From: an uncultured Pelagibacteraceae bacterium | GTDB lineage: Bacteria > Pseudomonadota > Alphaproteobacteria > Pelagibacterales > Pelagibacteraceae | DNA length: 64,000 nt | Direction: 5' to 3' | Assembly: GCA_902595535.1 (NCBI GenBank) | Contig: CACJQI010000005.1 | Coordinates: 53,423-117,422, forward strand | In this document: positions 37,269 through 48,180 of the stretch, in pieces | How positions within the stretch are numbered: the stretch's first letter is position 1 | Layout of the letters: each line of letters opens with the position of its first letter | Notes under the pieces: generated by a model | Databases searched by the model: none | What the model saw: the letters and a program-made list of their open reading frames with translations, nothing else | Told to the model about the DNA's origin: nothing | Position numbers and translations under genes: made by a program

Positions 37269-38234
37269 ATGGAAATGACTTTAATTTATACGGTTATAGG
37301 GTTTGCCCTTGCCGGTTATAGCGTAATCGCTAACGACTCAATCCAAACACTTGGTACATTTATAGCTTCAAAGAAGAAGTGGTTTAAATGGTACGTACTA
37401 GCTGGATCAGCATCAGCTGTTATGATTTTAGCACTTGGATGGGGATGGTATGCGTATGATGGTGATATTTCTTACGGAAGATTAACTAGAATACCTTATC
37501 AAGAAATTCAATGGTATCACGCAGTAGCACCTGCAATACTATTATTATTAACAAGGATTGGAATACCTGTATCAACAACCTTTTTAGTTCTTTCAGCATT
37601 TGCATCAACGGTTGTACTTGAAAAAATGCTATTGAAAAGTGTGGTTGGTTATGGATTAGCAGCAATGGTTGCTTACATAGCCTGGATAGCTGTATCTAAA
37701 TTTATTAATGAAAAATTTGATGAAGTAGATGACAAATGGATAGGATTTTGGAGAAATGCAGTATGGGTTTCGTCAGGTTGGTTATGGTGGGTTTGGTTAT
37801 CTCACGATGTAGCTAACATTGCAGTATATCTGCCTAGACAATTAGACTTAACGTTACTTTTAATCGTTATGGCATACTTTACTTCTTTGTTATTTTACAT
37901 TTTCTACATTCAAGGTGGACCAATTCAAAAAGTTGTTCTTGAAAAAACAGGAACAAGATATGCAAGGTCAGCTACAATTATTAACGTAATTTATGCTGCT
38001 GTTTTATTCTACTTTAAAGAGCTTAATGATCTACCAATGTCAACAACATGGGTGTTCGTTGGGTTATTGTGTGGTAGAGAACTTGCAATATCAACTATGA
38101 ATAAAGAATATAAATTTAAGTATGTCTTCCCATTAATTGGTAAAGACTTTCTTAAAATGATTTTTGGATTAAGTGTTTCTGTAGGTATCGTTTTAGCGAT
38201 CCACTACATAATAATTCCAAATAATTGGTTTTAA
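37269..38234 (+). CDS. PiT-like (SLC20 superfamily) permease
   Basis: Polytopic membrane protein of 321 residues, about nine to ten helices. Two copies of the PiT signature pair can be seen: ANDSIQTLGTF with GIPVSTTFLVLSAF in the N-half, and SHDVANIAVYLP with LPMSTTWVFVGLLCGRE in the C-half. PiT proteins are cation-coupled phosphate or sulfate transporters. It is shorter than PitA and the second ND is HD, so the substrate is uncertain. It stands alone behind a 171-base leader and ends at a strong hairpin shared with manC. A good AAAGGAG ribosome-binding site supports the start. Confidence 0.7.
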   Translation: MEMTLIYTVIGFALAGYSVIANDSIQTLGTFIASKKKWFKWYVLAGSASAVMILALGWGWYAYDGDISYGRLTRIPYQEIQWYHAVAPAILLLLTRIGIPVSTTFLVLSAFASTVVLEKMLLKSVVGYGLAAMVAYIAWIAVSKFINEKFDEVDDKWIGFWRNAVWVSSGWLWWVWLSHDVANIAVYLPRQLDLTLLLIVMAYFTSLLFYIFYIQGGPIQKVVLEKTGTRYARSATIINVIYAAVLFYFKELNDLPMSTTWVFVGLLCGRELAISTMNKEYKFKYVFPLIGKDFLKMIFGLSVSVGIVLAIHYIIIPNNWF

Positions 38235-38243
38235 ATAAATCTT

Positions 38244-38276
38244 TATGGTCGTGTTATATTATTTAACACGGCCATA
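38244..38276. terminator. Strong hairpin between convergent PiT-like and manC genes
   Basis: A 13-bp stem (38244-38256 with 38264-38276, one G-T pair) has a 7-base loop. It overlaps the last codons and stop of manC and lies 9 bases after the permease stop. No long T-run follows on either strand, so it may end transcription in both directions or protect 3' ends. Confidence 0.55.
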
Positions 38277-39464
38277 TACATCCTGATATCTTACAATATC
38301 GCTTTCTTTAAGAATTGAACCAATTTGAGCTTCCATAATTTTTACAGGTTTTTTACCAGGATTTTGAATTCTGTGTATTGATCCCAGGGGTATAAAAATA
38401 TGTTCATTAGGTTTTTTAATAAAATTATTTTTATTTAGAGTAATCTTTGGATTTCCTTGTGTAACCAGCCAATGTTCAGCTCTATGATGATGTTTTTGAA
38501 GACTTAAAATACCTTTTGGTTTAACAAATAATTCTTTAATTAAAAATTCTTTTCCTTCAAATAAATTAGTGTATCTGCCCCATGGTCTATAAAAAACATT
38601 TTTTTTCTTAATATACTTATTCTTGTTCATTCCATACATTTTTAAGATTTCTTTCCAACTACCAAGATCTGACCATGGAATATCTAATTTAATTGCATTG
38701 ATTTGTTTTGTTTTTTCTAGAATTGCATAATCGAATGATTTTGCGGTAGCTTTTATAAATGAGGCTTTGTTTAGATAATAAGTATTGGATTTAAGTTTTG
38801 CTTTTTTAACTGCGTTCACACAATTTCTATAAATAGTTGGCTGAAGCTTTTTAAAATTATTAATTATTGAGTCTTTTCTTAAGAAAAACATTCCAGAATT
38901 CCAATAACCTTTTTGTTTAATAACTTGTTTTGCTTTTGTTTCTTTTGGTTTTTCAATAAATTTAATTACTTTATTTATGTTACCTTTAACTTTTTTGGTT
39001 ACAAAATACCCATATTCACTTGAGGGTGATGTTGGTTTAATACCAAAGATAAAGATATTTTGATCAGTTAAATTTGATTTATTTTTATTTATAGCTTTAT
39101 TAAATATATTCATTTTTTCAATTAAATGATCTGCTGAAAAGAACATTAGTGGTTGTTCATTTGGAATATCTTTTATTAAAGCAGTACTTAAAATAGCTGG
39201 TGCTGTATTTCTTTTTGCAGGTTCTAGAACAATTTTATAATTCTTGATCTTATTTTTCTTAAGGTGTTGTTTAACTTGTTTTAGATATTTTTTATTAGTA
39301 CTTATAATCGGTGCATCATAAATAGATGCTTTTGTTCTTTCTAAAGTTTTGTCTAATAAAGTCCATTTACCAAAATAAATAAATTGTTTTGCTTGATGAT
39401 TTTTAGAATTTGGCCAAAGTCTTGTTCCAGCACCTCCACATAAAATGACTGGACGAATTTTCAT
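38259..39464 (-). CDS. manC: Mannose-1-phosphate guanylyltransferase (ManC/AlgA family)
   Basis: Makes GDP-mannose for surface polysaccharides. The N-terminal nucleotidyltransferase starts PVILCGGAGTRLWPNSK, with FSADHLI and FIEKPKETKAKQ in the core. The C-terminal cupin domain (about residues 290-401, RPWGRYTNLFEGKEFLIKELFVKPKG, HHHRAEHWLV) is the mannose-6-phosphate isomerase-like half, so the protein may be bifunctional. Length of 401 residues is shorter than the usual 470. The start is at the ilvD stop (1-base overlap). Confidence 0.88.
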   Translation of the reverse strand: MKIRPVILCGGAGTRLWPNSKNHQAKQFIYFGKWTLLDKTLERTKASIYDAPIISTNKKYLKQVKQHLKKNKIKNYKIVLEPAKRNTAPAILSTALIKDIPNEQPLMFFSADHLIEKMNIFNKAINKNKSNLTDQNIFIFGIKPTSPSSEYGYFVTKKVKGNINKVIKFIEKPKETKAKQVIKQKGYWNSGMFFLRKDSIINNFKKLQPTIYRNCVNAVKKAKLKSNTYYLNKASFIKATAKSFDYAILEKTKQINAIKLDIPWSDLGSWKEILKMYGMNKNKYIKKKNVFYRPWGRYTNLFEGKEFLIKELFVKPKGILSLQKHHHRAEHWLVTQGNPKITLNKNNFIKKPNEHIFIPLGSIHRIQNPGKKPVKIMEAQIGSILKESDIVRYQDVYGRVK

Positions 39465-41182
39465 TAAATTTCTGAATAATCCTTAACTTCTTTTTTCTTA
39501 CCTGGATGAGTTGGTGCACCTAAATAAGCTGGACCAACAGTTTGTGCATATTTCCACAATGTGCCAGATCCAAAGTCTGATTTTCTAGCCTTCCATTTTC
39601 TTCTTCTTGTAGCCAATTCTTTTTTAGAAAGTCTTACATTGATAGTTCCTTTTTTGGCATCGATATCAATGATATCACCAGTACGTAAAAGGCCTATAGG
39701 ACCCCCTAGAGCCGCCTCAGGGCCCACGTGACCCACACAGAAGCCTCTTGTAGCACCAGAGAACCTTCCATCTGTAATAAGAGCTACTTTCTCCCCTTTT
39801 CCCTGTCCGTAGATTGCTCCTGTTGTTGATAGCATTTCTCTCATACCAGGACCACCTACTGGACCCTCGTATCTAATTATGATCACATCACCATCATTAT
39901 ATTTTTTACTTTGAACAGCTTTCATTGCACTTTCTTCATTATCAAAACATCTTGCTTTACCAGTAAATTGTAATTTTTTTAAACCAGCAACTTTAACGAT
40001 TGCACCTTCAGGAGCTAAATTACCTTTTAAGCCAACAACTCCACCTGTTGGTGTTATTGGATTTTTATAAGATCTCATTACTTTTTGTTTTGGATTGAAT
40101 TTAATATTTTTTAAATTCTCTTTCATGGTTTTGCCTGTAACAGTCATACAATCTCCATGAATAAAACCTCCATCATATAAGGTTTTTAAAAGCATTGGTA
40201 CACCACCTGCTAACCACATATCTTTTGCAACATATTTTCCACCTGGTTTTAAATCTGCAAGATAAGGAGTTCTTTTAAAAATTTTAGCAACATCCATTAA
40301 ATCAAATTTAATTCCTGCTTCATTTGCAATAGCAGGTAAATGTAATCCTGCATTAGTAGATCCACCAGTTGCAGCAACTATTGTAGCAGCATTCTCTAAT
40401 GCTTTTTTGGTTACAATGTCTCTAGGTTTAATTCCTTTTTGAAGTAAGTTCATAACTGTCTTACCACTTTCTTTAGCGTATTTATCTCTTTCTTCGTAAG
40501 GAGCTGGTGTTCCTGCAGAATAAGGGAGTGCTAAACCTATAGCTTCAGATACACATGCCATTGTATTTGCTGTAAATTGACCGCCACAAGCACCTGCACT
40601 AGGACAAGCAACTAATTCTAATTTTCTAAGTTCAGCTGCAGACATTTGACCTGATGAATGCTTTCCAACTGCTTCAAATACATCAACAACAGTTACATCT
40701 TTACCTTTGTATCTCCCTGGTAGAATTGATCCTCCATATATAAATACACTTGGAACATTTAATCTAACCATAGACATCATTAATCCTGGTAATGATTTAT
40801 CACATCCAGCAATACCAACTAGGGCATCATAACAGTGTCCTCTTACAGTAAGTTCAGCAGAGTCTGCGATCACTTCTCTTGAAATTAAAGAAGATTTCAT
40901 TCCCTCGTGACCCATTGCAATACCGTCAGTAACTGTAATTGTACAAAATTCTCTTGGAGTTCCACCATTAGCTCTTACTCCTTTTTTAACTGATTGTGCT
41001 TGTCTCATAAGAGCAATATTACAAGGAGCAGCTTCATTCCAAGTTGATACAACACCAACAAATGGTTTTGCTACATCTTTTTCAGTTTCACCCATTGCAT
41101 AATAAAATGATCTGTGAGGAGCTCTATCTGCACCTAACGATGTATGTCTACTTGGAAGTTTCTTCTTGTTAAATTTTGCCAT
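39464..41182 (-). CDS. ilvD: Dihydroxy-acid dehydratase
   Basis: Fe-S dehydratase of branched-chain amino acid synthesis. Motifs include [11 protein letters not shown] with a cluster Cys, the [17 protein letters not shown] loop and the C-terminal [21 protein letters not shown]. Length is 572 residues. It overlaps valS by 1 base and manC by 1 base. Adjacency of a valine-pathway enzyme and valyl-tRNA synthetase is suggestive, but may be chance. Confidence 0.95.
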   Translation of the reverse strand: MAKFNKKKLPSRHTSLGADRAPHRSFYYAMGETEKDVAKPFVGVVSTWNEAAPCNIALMRQAQSVKKGVRANGGTPREFCTITVTDGIAMGHEGMKSSLISREVIADSAELTVRGHCYDALVGIAGCDKSLPGLMMSMVRLNVPSVFIYGGSILPGRYKGKDVTVVDVFEAVGKHSSGQMSAAELRKLELVACPSAGACGGQFTANTMACVSEAIGLALPYSAGTPAPYEERDKYAKESGKTVMNLLQKGIKPRDIVTKKALENAATIVAATGGSTNAGLHLPAIANEAGIKFDLMDVAKIFKRTPYLADLKPGGKYVAKDMWLAGGVPMLLKTLYDGGFIHGDCMTVTGKTMKENLKNIKFNPKQKVMRSYKNPITPTGGVVGLKGNLAPEGAIVKVAGLKKLQFTGKARCFDNEESAMKAVQSKKYNDGDVIIIRYEGPVGGPGMREMLSTTGAIYGQGKGEKVALITDGRFSGATRGFCVGHVGPEAALGGPIGLLRTGDIIDIDAKKGTINVRLSKKELATRRRKWKARKSDFGSGTLWKYAQTVGPAYLGAPTHPGKKKEVKDYSEI

Positions 41183-43809
41183 TATATACCCTTTATTGTT
41201 ACTGATATTTTATCAATATCATTCTTTAAATTATTATAATTAGTTTTTTCTTTTTCAACAATCTCTTTTGGCGCTCTATCTACAAAACTTTTGTTTTCTA
41301 ATCTTTGAGATATCTTATTCATTTCTTCTTGAATTCTATTTTGTTTATTAGTCAAATTTTCTTTAATAAGTTTTAAATCAACATCTTTATCAAAATAAAT
41401 CTTAAATAAATCACCTGACACAACCATTGTTGCTGCTGGTTTATCTATATCATCATTAACAATATCATTTATTCTTCCTAATTTTTTTAGAATAATTTCA
41501 TTATCATTGATGAATTTTTTTTGGTTATCATTAATATTTTTAATAGACATGTCTATAAATGAACCAGGACCTACGTTTAATTCATTCTTAAAAGATCTAA
41601 TTTCTGAGATAATACTTATGATATTTTTAACTTGCTCTGTACTAGTATCCTTAATAATTTTACCTGTTGGCCAATTAGCGAGCATTAAAAAATCTTTACT
41701 TGAATTATCAAATTTGTTTTTCAGCCAAATTTCTTCAGTAACAAAAGGGATAAATGGGTGTAAAAGAATTAAAATTTGCTTGAATATATAGCTTGAAACC
41801 TTTTTTACCTCTGATTTAGCCTCTTCATTATCTGAAAAAAGTATAGTTTTTGACAATTCTAGATACCAATCACAATAAGAGTGCCATGCAAATTGATAAG
41901 CATTTTTAGCAGCTTCATCAAATCTATAATCTTCTAAATTTTTTTCAATCTTCGATTTTGCATCAATTAATTCTGCATAAATCCATTTATTAATATTAAC
42001 TGATAAATTTGAAATTTCATCAATATCAGTAAAATCACATTCATTTGTGATTAAAAAATTATTAGCATTCCATAATTTGTTCAGAAAATTTCTATATCCT
42101 TTAACTCTATCTTCAGAAAGTTTTACATCAGTCCCAGGTGATGCCATTGAAAGAAGAGTAAATCTTAATGCATCAGCACTATATTTTTCTATTAAATCTA
42201 ATGGATCAATAACATTTCCTTTAGATTTAGACATTTTCTGACCTTTTTCATCTCTAACTAAAGCATGAACATATATATCTTTAAAAGGTTCTTTGTTTAA
42301 AAATTCTGTGCCAAACATAATCATTCTAGCAACCCAGAAAAAAATAATATCAAAACCTGTAACTAAAACAGAAGTTGGATAAAACTTTTCAACGTAATCT
42401 TTATTATCTGGCCAACCTAATGTTGCAAAAGGCCAAAGACCTGAAGAAAACCAAGTATCTAAAACATCTGGATCTCTAATTAATTCAACGTCCTTACCAT
42501 AATGTTTATTAGCAAGTTCTTTTGCTTCTTCTTGATTGTTAGCTACAAAGATTTTTTTATCAGGTCCGTACCAAGCTGGTATTTGATGACCCCACCAAAG
42601 CTGCCTTGATATACACCATGGTTCTATATTGTTCATCCACTGAAAATATGTTTTAGACCAATTTTCTGGAAAGAAATTTGTCTTTTTAGAATTAACAACT
42701 TCTTTTGCTTTAACTGATAATTTTTCAGCATCCGCAAACCATTGCTCTGTTAAAAAAGGTTCAATTATAGAATTTGATCTATCACCATATGGAACTTTAT
42801 TTTTAATATTTTCTTCTTTAACAAAAAAATCATTCTCTTTTAATTCTTTTAAAATTCTTTTTCTTGCTTCAAATCGATCTAATCCAATATAATTTTCTGG
42901 AGCATTTTCATTAATTTTTCCAGCTTCAGTAAATATATTAATAATCTCAAGATTGTTTCTCTGTCCAACATCATAATCATTAAAATCATGTGCTGGTGTT
43001 ATCTTTAAAGCTCCAGTTCCTTGTTCTGGATCTGCGTAATCATCTTCTATAATTTTAATCTTTCTTCCAACAATCGGTATTGCAACAACTTTACCAACAT
43101 ACGATTTGAACCTTTCATCCTTTGGGTTAACAGCAATAGCTGTATCACCCAACATTGTTTCAGGTCGCGTTGTAGCAATAGTTATAAATTCATCAGTTCC
43201 ATCAATGGGATATCTAATATAATAAATTTTTGAGTTAACTTCTCTTTGATCTACTTCAAGATCAGAAATTGCAGTTTTTAATACTGTATCCCAATTTACA
43301 AGTTTCTTATCCTTATATATTAAGTCCTTATTATAAAGATCTACAAAAACTTTGATAACAGATTTTGAAAGGTTTTCGTCCATTGTAAAAGCATTTCGTG
43401 ACCAATCACAAGAACATCCAAGTTTTTTTAACTGATTGATAATAATGTCGCCGTATTGCTCTTTCCATTCCCAAACTTTTTCAATAAATTTTTCTCTTCC
43501 AATTTCATTTTTATCTATATTTTCTGTAGTAAGTTTTCTTTCAACTAAAGCTTGGGTTGCAATACCAGCATGATCAGTACCTGGTTGCCATAAAGTTTCA
43601 TAATTATTCATTCGATGATATCTAACCAATAAATCCTGAATAGAGTTATTCAAAGCATGTCCCATATGAAGACTACCAGTTACATTAGGTGGTGGTATTA
43701 CAATTGAAAATTTTTTTGAATTATCTCGAGGTTTAAAGAGTTCATTTTTTTCCCAATAAGAATAGATTTTATCTTCAACATCAGAATGTATATATTTATC
43801 ACTACTCAT
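41182..43809 (-). CDS. valS: Valyl-tRNA synthetase
   Basis: Class I synthetase charging tRNA-Val. It shows [16 protein letters not shown] (HIGH motif, HMGH) near residue 40, [17 protein letters not shown] of the editing domain, the [22 protein letters not shown] segment and [16 protein letters not shown]-terminal coiled coil ([28 protein letters not shown]) is typical of ValRS. Length is 875 residues. It is the first gene of valS-ilvD-manC. Confidence 0.96.
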   Translation of the reverse strand: MSSDKYIHSDVEDKIYSYWEKNELFKPRDNSKKFSIVIPPPNVTGSLHMGHALNNSIQDLLVRYHRMNNYETLWQPGTDHAGIATQALVERKLTTENIDKNEIGREKFIEKVWEWKEQYGDIIINQLKKLGCSCDWSRNAFTMDENLSKSVIKVFVDLYNKDLIYKDKKLVNWDTVLKTAISDLEVDQREVNSKIYYIRYPIDGTDEFITIATTRPETMLGDTAIAVNPKDERFKSYVGKVVAIPIVGRKIKIIEDDYADPEQGTGALKITPAHDFNDYDVGQRNNLEIINIFTEAGKINENAPENYIGLDRFEARKRILKELKENDFFVKEENIKNKVPYGDRSNSIIEPFLTEQWFADAEKLSVKAKEVVNSKKTNFFPENWSKTYFQWMNNIEPWCISRQLWWGHQIPAWYGPDKKIFVANNQEEAKELANKHYGKDVELIRDPDVLDTWFSSGLWPFATLGWPDNKDYVEKFYPTSVLVTGFDIIFFWVARMIMFGTEFLNKEPFKDIYVHALVRDEKGQKMSKSKGNVIDPLDLIEKYSADALRFTLLSMASPGTDVKLSEDRVKGYRNFLNKLWNANNFLITNECDFTDIDEISNLSVNINKWIYAELIDAKSKIEKNLEDYRFDEAAKNAYQFAWHSYCDWYLELSKTILFSDNEEAKSEVKKVSSYIFKQILILLHPFIPFVTEEIWLKNKFDNSSKDFLMLANWPTGKIIKDTSTEQVKNIISIISEIRSFKNELNVGPGSFIDMSIKNINDNQKKFINDNEIILKKLGRINDIVNDDIDKPAATMVVSGDLFKIYFDKDVDLKLIKENLTNKQNRIQEEMNKISQRLENKSFVDRAPKEIVEKEKTNYNNLKNDIDKISVTIKGI

Positions 43810-43932
43810 GTATGTTAAAGTTTATAATTTAATAATCTAAATTAACAATAATCAATTTAGATCGTTATTTAATAGACTAATCAGAAAAATTTAATATAAA
43901 AAGGCATCTGAAGCTATTAGTCAAAACAAGAT

Positions 43933-44006
43933 GGCAACGTGGCGGAATGGTTACGCAGAGGATTGCAAATCCTTGTATCCCGGTTCGATTCCGGGCGTTG
44001 CCTCCA
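43933..44006 (+). tRNA. tRNA-Cys (anticodon GCA)
   Basis: The acceptor GGCAACG pairs with CGTTGCC. The anticodon loop TTGCAAA gives GCA, the T-arm is CCCGGTTCGATTCCGGG, the discriminator is U73 as required for Cys, and CCA is encoded. Length is 74 nt. Confidence 0.97.
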
Positions 44007-44056
44007 AAAAAAATCTTGTTTTAGTTCTAAAAAAAAGTAAGTTGAGTTTTTTACAT

Positions 44057-44132
44057 TCCTCGGTAGCTCAGTTGGTAGAGCAGTTGACTGTTAATCAATT
44101 GGTCGCAGGTTCGAGTCCTGCCCGAGGAGCCA
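44057..44132 (+). tRNA. tRNA-Asn (anticodon GUU)
   Basis: The acceptor TCCTCGG pairs with CCGAGGA. The D-arm reads TAGCTCAGTTGGTAGAGC, anticodon loop CTGTTAA gives GUU, and the T-arm is GCAGGTTCGAGTCCTGC. G73 and CCA are encoded. Length is 76 nt. It lies 50 bases after tRNA-Cys and may share its transcript. Confidence 0.97.
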
Positions 44133-44226
44133 AAAAGAAATAATCTGTAATTATTTTTTAAAAATTATGACTTATGTCAGGTTAAGAGTTGCAAGAATAA
44201 ATTTTTTTGGGTCTTAAAAAATAAAA

Positions 44227-44598
44227 TTATCCTACTTTTGAAACTCCTCCACCAGAAATTTGTAAAGATTTATTAAATTTTAATTTCTGATCTGCGTTAA
44301 GTTCTGAATATAATTTTGTTAAAAAATTATAATTAACATTCATATGTCCTTCTTGAGATTTTTCTAAATTAATTAAGTATTCTGAAAAATCTTCAAAGAA
44401 ATAGTTAATTGGAACTTTTAAATAATTTGATAATTGAAGTAATCTAATAGAACTTACTCCATTAGTTCCTTTTTCATATTTTTGAATTTGTTGAAATGTA
44501 ACGTTGATTGCTTTTGCCACTTTAGTTTGAGTTAAGCCTAGTGCTAATCTTCTTAGCTTAAGTTTGTTGCCTAAGTGTTTGTTGAAATTATCTTCCAT
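44227..44598 (-). CDS. XRE-family helix-turn-helix regulator
   Basis: Cro/CI-type DNA-binding protein of 123 residues. The HTH spans about residues 11-65 (LGNKLKLRRLALGLTQTKVAKAINVTFQQIQKYEKG), followed by a short C-terminal region of unknown role. Proteins with the TFQQIQKYEKG recognition helix are common in Alphaproteobacteria, often as single-copy global or stress regulators. It lies alone between tRNA-Asn and the aap operon. The upstream region has two near-identical 14-base direct repeats that could be its own operator. Confidence 0.88.
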   Translation of the reverse strand: MEDNFNKHLGNKLKLRRLALGLTQTKVAKAINVTFQQIQKYEKGTNGVSSIRLLQLSNYLKVPINYFFEDFSEYLINLEKSQEGHMNVNYNFLTKLYSELNADQKLKFNKSLQISGGGVSKVG

Positions 44599-44617
44599 TA
44601 AGACCCCTCTTAATTAA

Positions 44618-44701
44618 ATTTTAAAAGCTCATTGAACAAATTTATTATAGCTACTGCAATAGAAAAGTTTTTTTATTTTTTCATAAAATTATAAAAGCTC
44701 A
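44618..44701. repeat. Pair of 14-base direct repeats upstream of the XRE gene
   Basis: ATTTTAAAAGCTCA (44618-44631) and ATTATAAAAGCTCA (44688-44701) match at 13 of 14 positions and are 70 bases apart, in the promoter region of the XRE regulator. A -10-like TATAAT on the minus strand (44644-44649) lies between them. Possible operator sites; nothing else stands out in the 188-base spacer. Confidence 0.45.
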
Positions 44702-44786
44702 AATCGTGTCAAGCATAAGTTCTTAGAAAATAACTCAATTTAGGTTACTAAAAACCCTTAAAATATGGTTAAAAATTTTAAAAAAA

Positions 44787-45521
44787 TTATAAAATTTGAC
44801 TTAAAAATAGCTTAGTTCTGTCACTCTTTGGATTAGCGAAAAACTCTTTGGTTTCTGCTCTTTCAACTATCATTCCTTCATCCATAAATATAACCTCGTC
44901 AGCTACTTCTTTAGCAAATCCCATCTCGTGGGTTACTACAATCATTGTCATTCCTGCTTTTGCTAAATTAACCATTGCATCTAGCACCTCTTTAATCATC
45001 TCAGGGTCTAACGCTGATGTTGGTTCATCAAATAACATTATTTTTGGTTCCATGCATAATGCTCTAGCAATAGCACATCTCTGTTGTTGGCCACCAGATA
45101 ATTGTCCTGGATATTTGTTAGCTTGATCTGCAATTTGCACTTTCTCTAGATGTTGAAGTGCTAATTCTTCAGCATCTTTTTTAGGCATTTTCTTAACCCA
45201 AATTGGAGCTAAAGTACAATTATCTAAAATAGAAAGATGAGGAAATAAATTAAATTGCTGAAATACCATTCCAACTTCAGCTCTAATTTTTTCTATATCT
45301 TTGGTGTCTTCAGTTAATTCGTTTCCATCAACTATAATAGAGCCCTTTTGATGTTCCTCTAGTCTGTTTATACATCTTATTAATGTCGATTTACCTGAAC
45401 CAGAAGGGCCACATACTACAATTTTTTTATTTTTTTCAACTTCTAAATTAATATTTTTTAAAACTTGGAAATCACCAAACCATTTATTCATTTCTGTAAT
45501 CTGTATTATTTTATCTGACAT
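44787..45521 (-). CDS. aapP: General L-amino acid ABC transporter ATP-binding protein AapP
   Basis: ATPase of the polar amino acid uptake family. Walker A is [10 protein letters not shown], the signature is [15 protein letters not shown], Walker B is [13 protein letters not shown] and the switch His is in VTHEMGF. Length is 244 residues. It is the last gene of aapJ-aapQ-aapM-aapP and shares one base with aapM. The four-gene arrangement matches Rhizobium AapJQMP and E. coli YhdWXYZ. Confidence 0.93.
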   Translation of the reverse strand: MSDKIIQITEMNKWFGDFQVLKNINLEVEKNKKIVVCGPSGSGKSTLIRCINRLEEHQKGSIIVDGNELTEDTKDIEKIRAEVGMVFQQFNLFPHLSILDNCTLAPIWVKKMPKKDAEELALQHLEKVQIADQANKYPGQLSGGQQQRCAIARALCMEPKIMLFDEPTSALDPEMIKEVLDAMVNLAKAGMTMIVVTHEMGFAKEVADEVIFMDEGMIVERAETKEFFANPKSDRTKLFLSQIL

Positions 45522-46963
45522 TATCTTTCCGTTTTATATTTTTGTTCTAAATTATAACTATATTTACTCATTGCATAGCAAATAATAAAAAATAACACTG
45601 AAGCAAACACATAGCCTTCCATCGCAAAACCTAGCCACTCTGGATTAGTTTTGGCAAGATTAAGCATTCCAACTATTTCTAAAAGTCCTACTACAAATAT
45701 TAAAGGAGTGTCTTTTACAAGAGCCAAAAAGGTATTAGCAATGCCTGGTATAACAAGTTTTAGTGCTTGAGGTAAAATTACTAGAATATGCATCTTCCAA
45801 TAACCCATTCCCAAAGATTTTGCTGCATCATATTGGCCCCTCGGTAAAGCTTGTAAGCCACCTCTAATTACTTCAGCTACATAAGCTGCTTCAAATAATG
45901 AAATTGCAATAATTACTCTTACTAATTTATCAATAAACATATCTTCAGGTAAAAACATTGGAAACATTACTGAAGACATAAACAATACTGTAATCAGTGG
46001 AACACCTCTCCAAAATTCAATCATACCTATTGAAATATATTTTATTATTGGAAAATCAGATCTTCTTCCAAGTGATAAAAATAAACCTATAGGAAAACAG
46101 AAAATCAAACAAAAAAATGAGACTATAAAAGTTAAGGATAACCCTCCCCAGGCGCCTGTCTCTACCCACTCTAATGCCTCTAATTTACCAAGTTCAATAA
46201 GCTCTTCATAAAAAAATACATATTTTAATAATATGTAGAGTGTGATCGGAACTATTATGAAATAGTACATTTTAAATTTTGGAGGAATAAAAAATCCTAT
46301 TATAATTGAAAGAACAGCTGCAATAATTCCATATGAGAAATCAAAAAATATTGGACCACCAGATATAAAAAAGAAAATAAAGAAAAAAGCAATAATAGGG
46401 TAAACGACTACATAATAAAGTGTTAGATATTTTTTAAATTTTTCTGTAGCAAAAAAACCTATAGTTCCGAGAAAAGCTAAAGCTATAAATGATAGGTTGA
46501 TACGCCACTGTTCAGCATTAGGATACATTCCATACATAAATCTGTTAAACCAAATTTTAATATAGGTCCAACAAGCTCCAGTACCTGTACATACGTCTTT
46601 TGAGTCTCCGGCAATACTTGCATCTAAAATAAACCAACTTAACAATGGTGGAAGTGATTTAATAACAACAAATATAATCAATAATGATAAAAAAGCATTA
46701 AAACTATTGGTATTAATATTTTTATTAACTACATCTAAAAATTTTAAACCTGAATATTCAATTCTAATTAAATGTAATCCCATAAAACCAATTATTAATG
46801 GTAAAAAAAAGCTAATTGTTCCTGGTAAAAAAGATAGTAAATCAAGACTAAAAAAAGAATTTAAAAAAACTATAAATATACTAAGTGAAACTAAAATTAC
46901 TCCAGTAAATAAGTAGGAATAAAGATTATTCTTATCAGGTTGTAAAAAGTTTAGTTTATTCAT
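45521..46963 (-). CDS. aapM: General L-amino acid ABC transporter permease AapM
   Basis: Membrane permease of 480 residues. The C-terminal half holds the His/Glu/Gln permease domain with the EAA-like loop [28 protein letters not shown]. The N-terminal half carries extra helices and a loop with [12 protein letters not shown], typical of AapM. It overlaps aapQ and aapP by 1 base each. It forms the heterodimeric channel with AapQ. Confidence 0.93.
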   Translation of the reverse strand: MNKLNFLQPDKNNLYSYLFTGVILVSLSIFIVFLNSFFSLDLLSFLPGTISFFLPLIIGFMGLHLIRIEYSGLKFLDVVNKNINTNSFNAFLSLLIIFVVIKSLPPLLSWFILDASIAGDSKDVCTGTGACWTYIKIWFNRFMYGMYPNAEQWRINLSFIALAFLGTIGFFATEKFKKYLTLYYVVVYPIIAFFFIFFFISGGPIFFDFSYGIIAAVLSIIIGFFIPPKFKMYYFIIVPITLYILLKYVFFYEELIELGKLEALEWVETGAWGGLSLTFIVSFFCLIFCFPIGLFLSLGRRSDFPIIKYISIGMIEFWRGVPLITVLFMSSVMFPMFLPEDMFIDKLVRVIIAISLFEAAYVAEVIRGGLQALPRGQYDAAKSLGMGYWKMHILVILPQALKLVIPGIANTFLALVKDTPLIFVVGLLEIVGMLNLAKTNPEWLGFAMEGYVFASVLFFIICYAMSKYSYNLEQKYKTER

Positions 46964-48108
46964 TATTTTTCTTTAATAGCTATTTTTTTATTGTACCAAT
47001 TCATAAATATTGAAATCGATATACTTAACGATAAATAAGTTAACATTGTAATCGAAACAATTTCGATTGCTCTTCCTGTCTGCATTAATGCAGTGCCCGC
47101 AAATACAAGAACTAAATCTGGATAGGCAATCGCTGCTGCAAGGGATGAATTTTTTGTTAAATTCAAATACTGATTAGTTGTTGGAGGTATTATTATTCTT
47201 AATGCTTGCGGCATTACAACTAATTTTAAAACTTGATTTGGGGTTAGCCCTATGGAAGCAGCGGCTTCTTTTTGACCTTTGCTAACTCCTTGAACACCTG
47301 CTCTAACACATTCAGCAATAAAAGTAGCTGTATATAAAGATAAAGCTAATGCTAGAGATATTAATTCAGGTGGTAATTTTATTCCACCTTCATAAGTGAA
47401 ACCAGATTGAGATAATTGTTTTATAACAGGAACTTCAATAGACGTATCAACACCACCAAATAAAAAACTTAAAATAGGTAAAATTAACAATAATCCTATT
47501 GAAATTGATAAAACTGGTGTTTGAACACCATCTTTTTCTTGTTTTTTTCTTGCATAAATTCTAATGAAAATAATTGAAATTACTGCAGCGATTAATGAAT
47601 AAATAAAAATATCTAAGTTATTCCATACAAAAGCAGGAACAAAAAAACCTTTTATAGTAAGAAAAAAAACTCCGAACATAGGCTCTGCATCTTGAGGTAA
47701 TGGTAGTGCTCTTAAAGCTGCAAAATACCAAAAAAATATTTGTAATAACAAAGGTATATTTCTAAAAAATTCAACATAAACTGCAGCAGTTCTTTTAATT
47801 AAATAATTATTTGATAATCTTGCAATTCCTACAACAATACCAATTATAGTTGCAAATATAATTCCTATAACTGAAACTAAAATAGTATTTAATAAACCAA
47901 CTAGATATGCTCTAAAATATGAATGTGAGCCATCAAATTCAATTAATGAAAATTGTACATCAAAAGAGGACTCTTGTGATAAAAAACCATAACCAAAAGT
48001 AATGCCTCTATTTTCCATATTTACTTGAGCGTTATAAGAAAAAAATCCGAATATCAGAATTACAACTAGAAGTGTAAGTAATTGGGGTAATATTTTTTTA
48101 ATATTCAC
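46963..48108 (-). CDS. aapQ: General L-amino acid ABC transporter permease AapQ
   Basis: Permease partner of AapM, 381 residues. The first helix is followed by a periplasmic region, then RAYLVGLLNTILVSVIGII and the conserved loop ECVRAGVQGVSKGQKEAAASIGLTPNQVLK. It lies 72 bases after aapJ, separated by an intrinsic terminator, so it is expected to be expressed at a lower level than the binding protein. Confidence 0.93.
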   Translation of the reverse strand: MNIKKILPQLLTLLVVILIFGFFSYNAQVNMENRGITFGYGFLSQESSFDVQFSLIEFDGSHSYFRAYLVGLLNTILVSVIGIIFATIIGIVVGIARLSNNYLIKRTAAVYVEFFRNIPLLLQIFFWYFAALRALPLPQDAEPMFGVFFLTIKGFFVPAFVWNNLDIFIYSLIAAVISIIFIRIYARKKQEKDGVQTPVLSISIGLLLILPILSFLFGGVDTSIEVPVIKQLSQSGFTYEGGIKLPPELISLALALSLYTATFIAECVRAGVQGVSKGQKEAAASIGLTPNQVLKLVVMPQALRIIIPPTTNQYLNLTKNSSLAAAIAYPDLVLVFAGTALMQTGRAIEIVSITMLTYLSLSISISIFMNWYNKKIAIKEK

Positions 48109-48120
48109 AATAATTCAAGA

Positions 48121-48158
48121 CTTATAAAAAAAAGGGCCAGAAAAATCTAGCCCTTTTT
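48121..48158 (-). terminator. Intrinsic terminator/attenuator between aapJ and aapQ
   Basis: On the minus strand AAAAAGGGC and GCCCTTTTT form a nine-bp stem with a further two pairs after one mismatch, followed by a T-run. It sits just after the aapJ stop and before aapQ, so partial read-through would give excess binding protein over permease. Confidence 0.8.
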
Positions 48159-48180
48159 AAGTTTTATTTAAAGATATAAA

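Noticed and set aside
43931..44143. 70-codon open frame on the plus strand across tRNA-Cys and tRNA-Asn
   Set aside because: The frame is the two tRNA genes read as protein; no real gene.
44163..44180. TGACTTATGTCA near-palindrome after tRNA-Asn
   Set aside because: Two mismatches in twelve bases in AT-rich sequence with no gene start nearby; likely chance.
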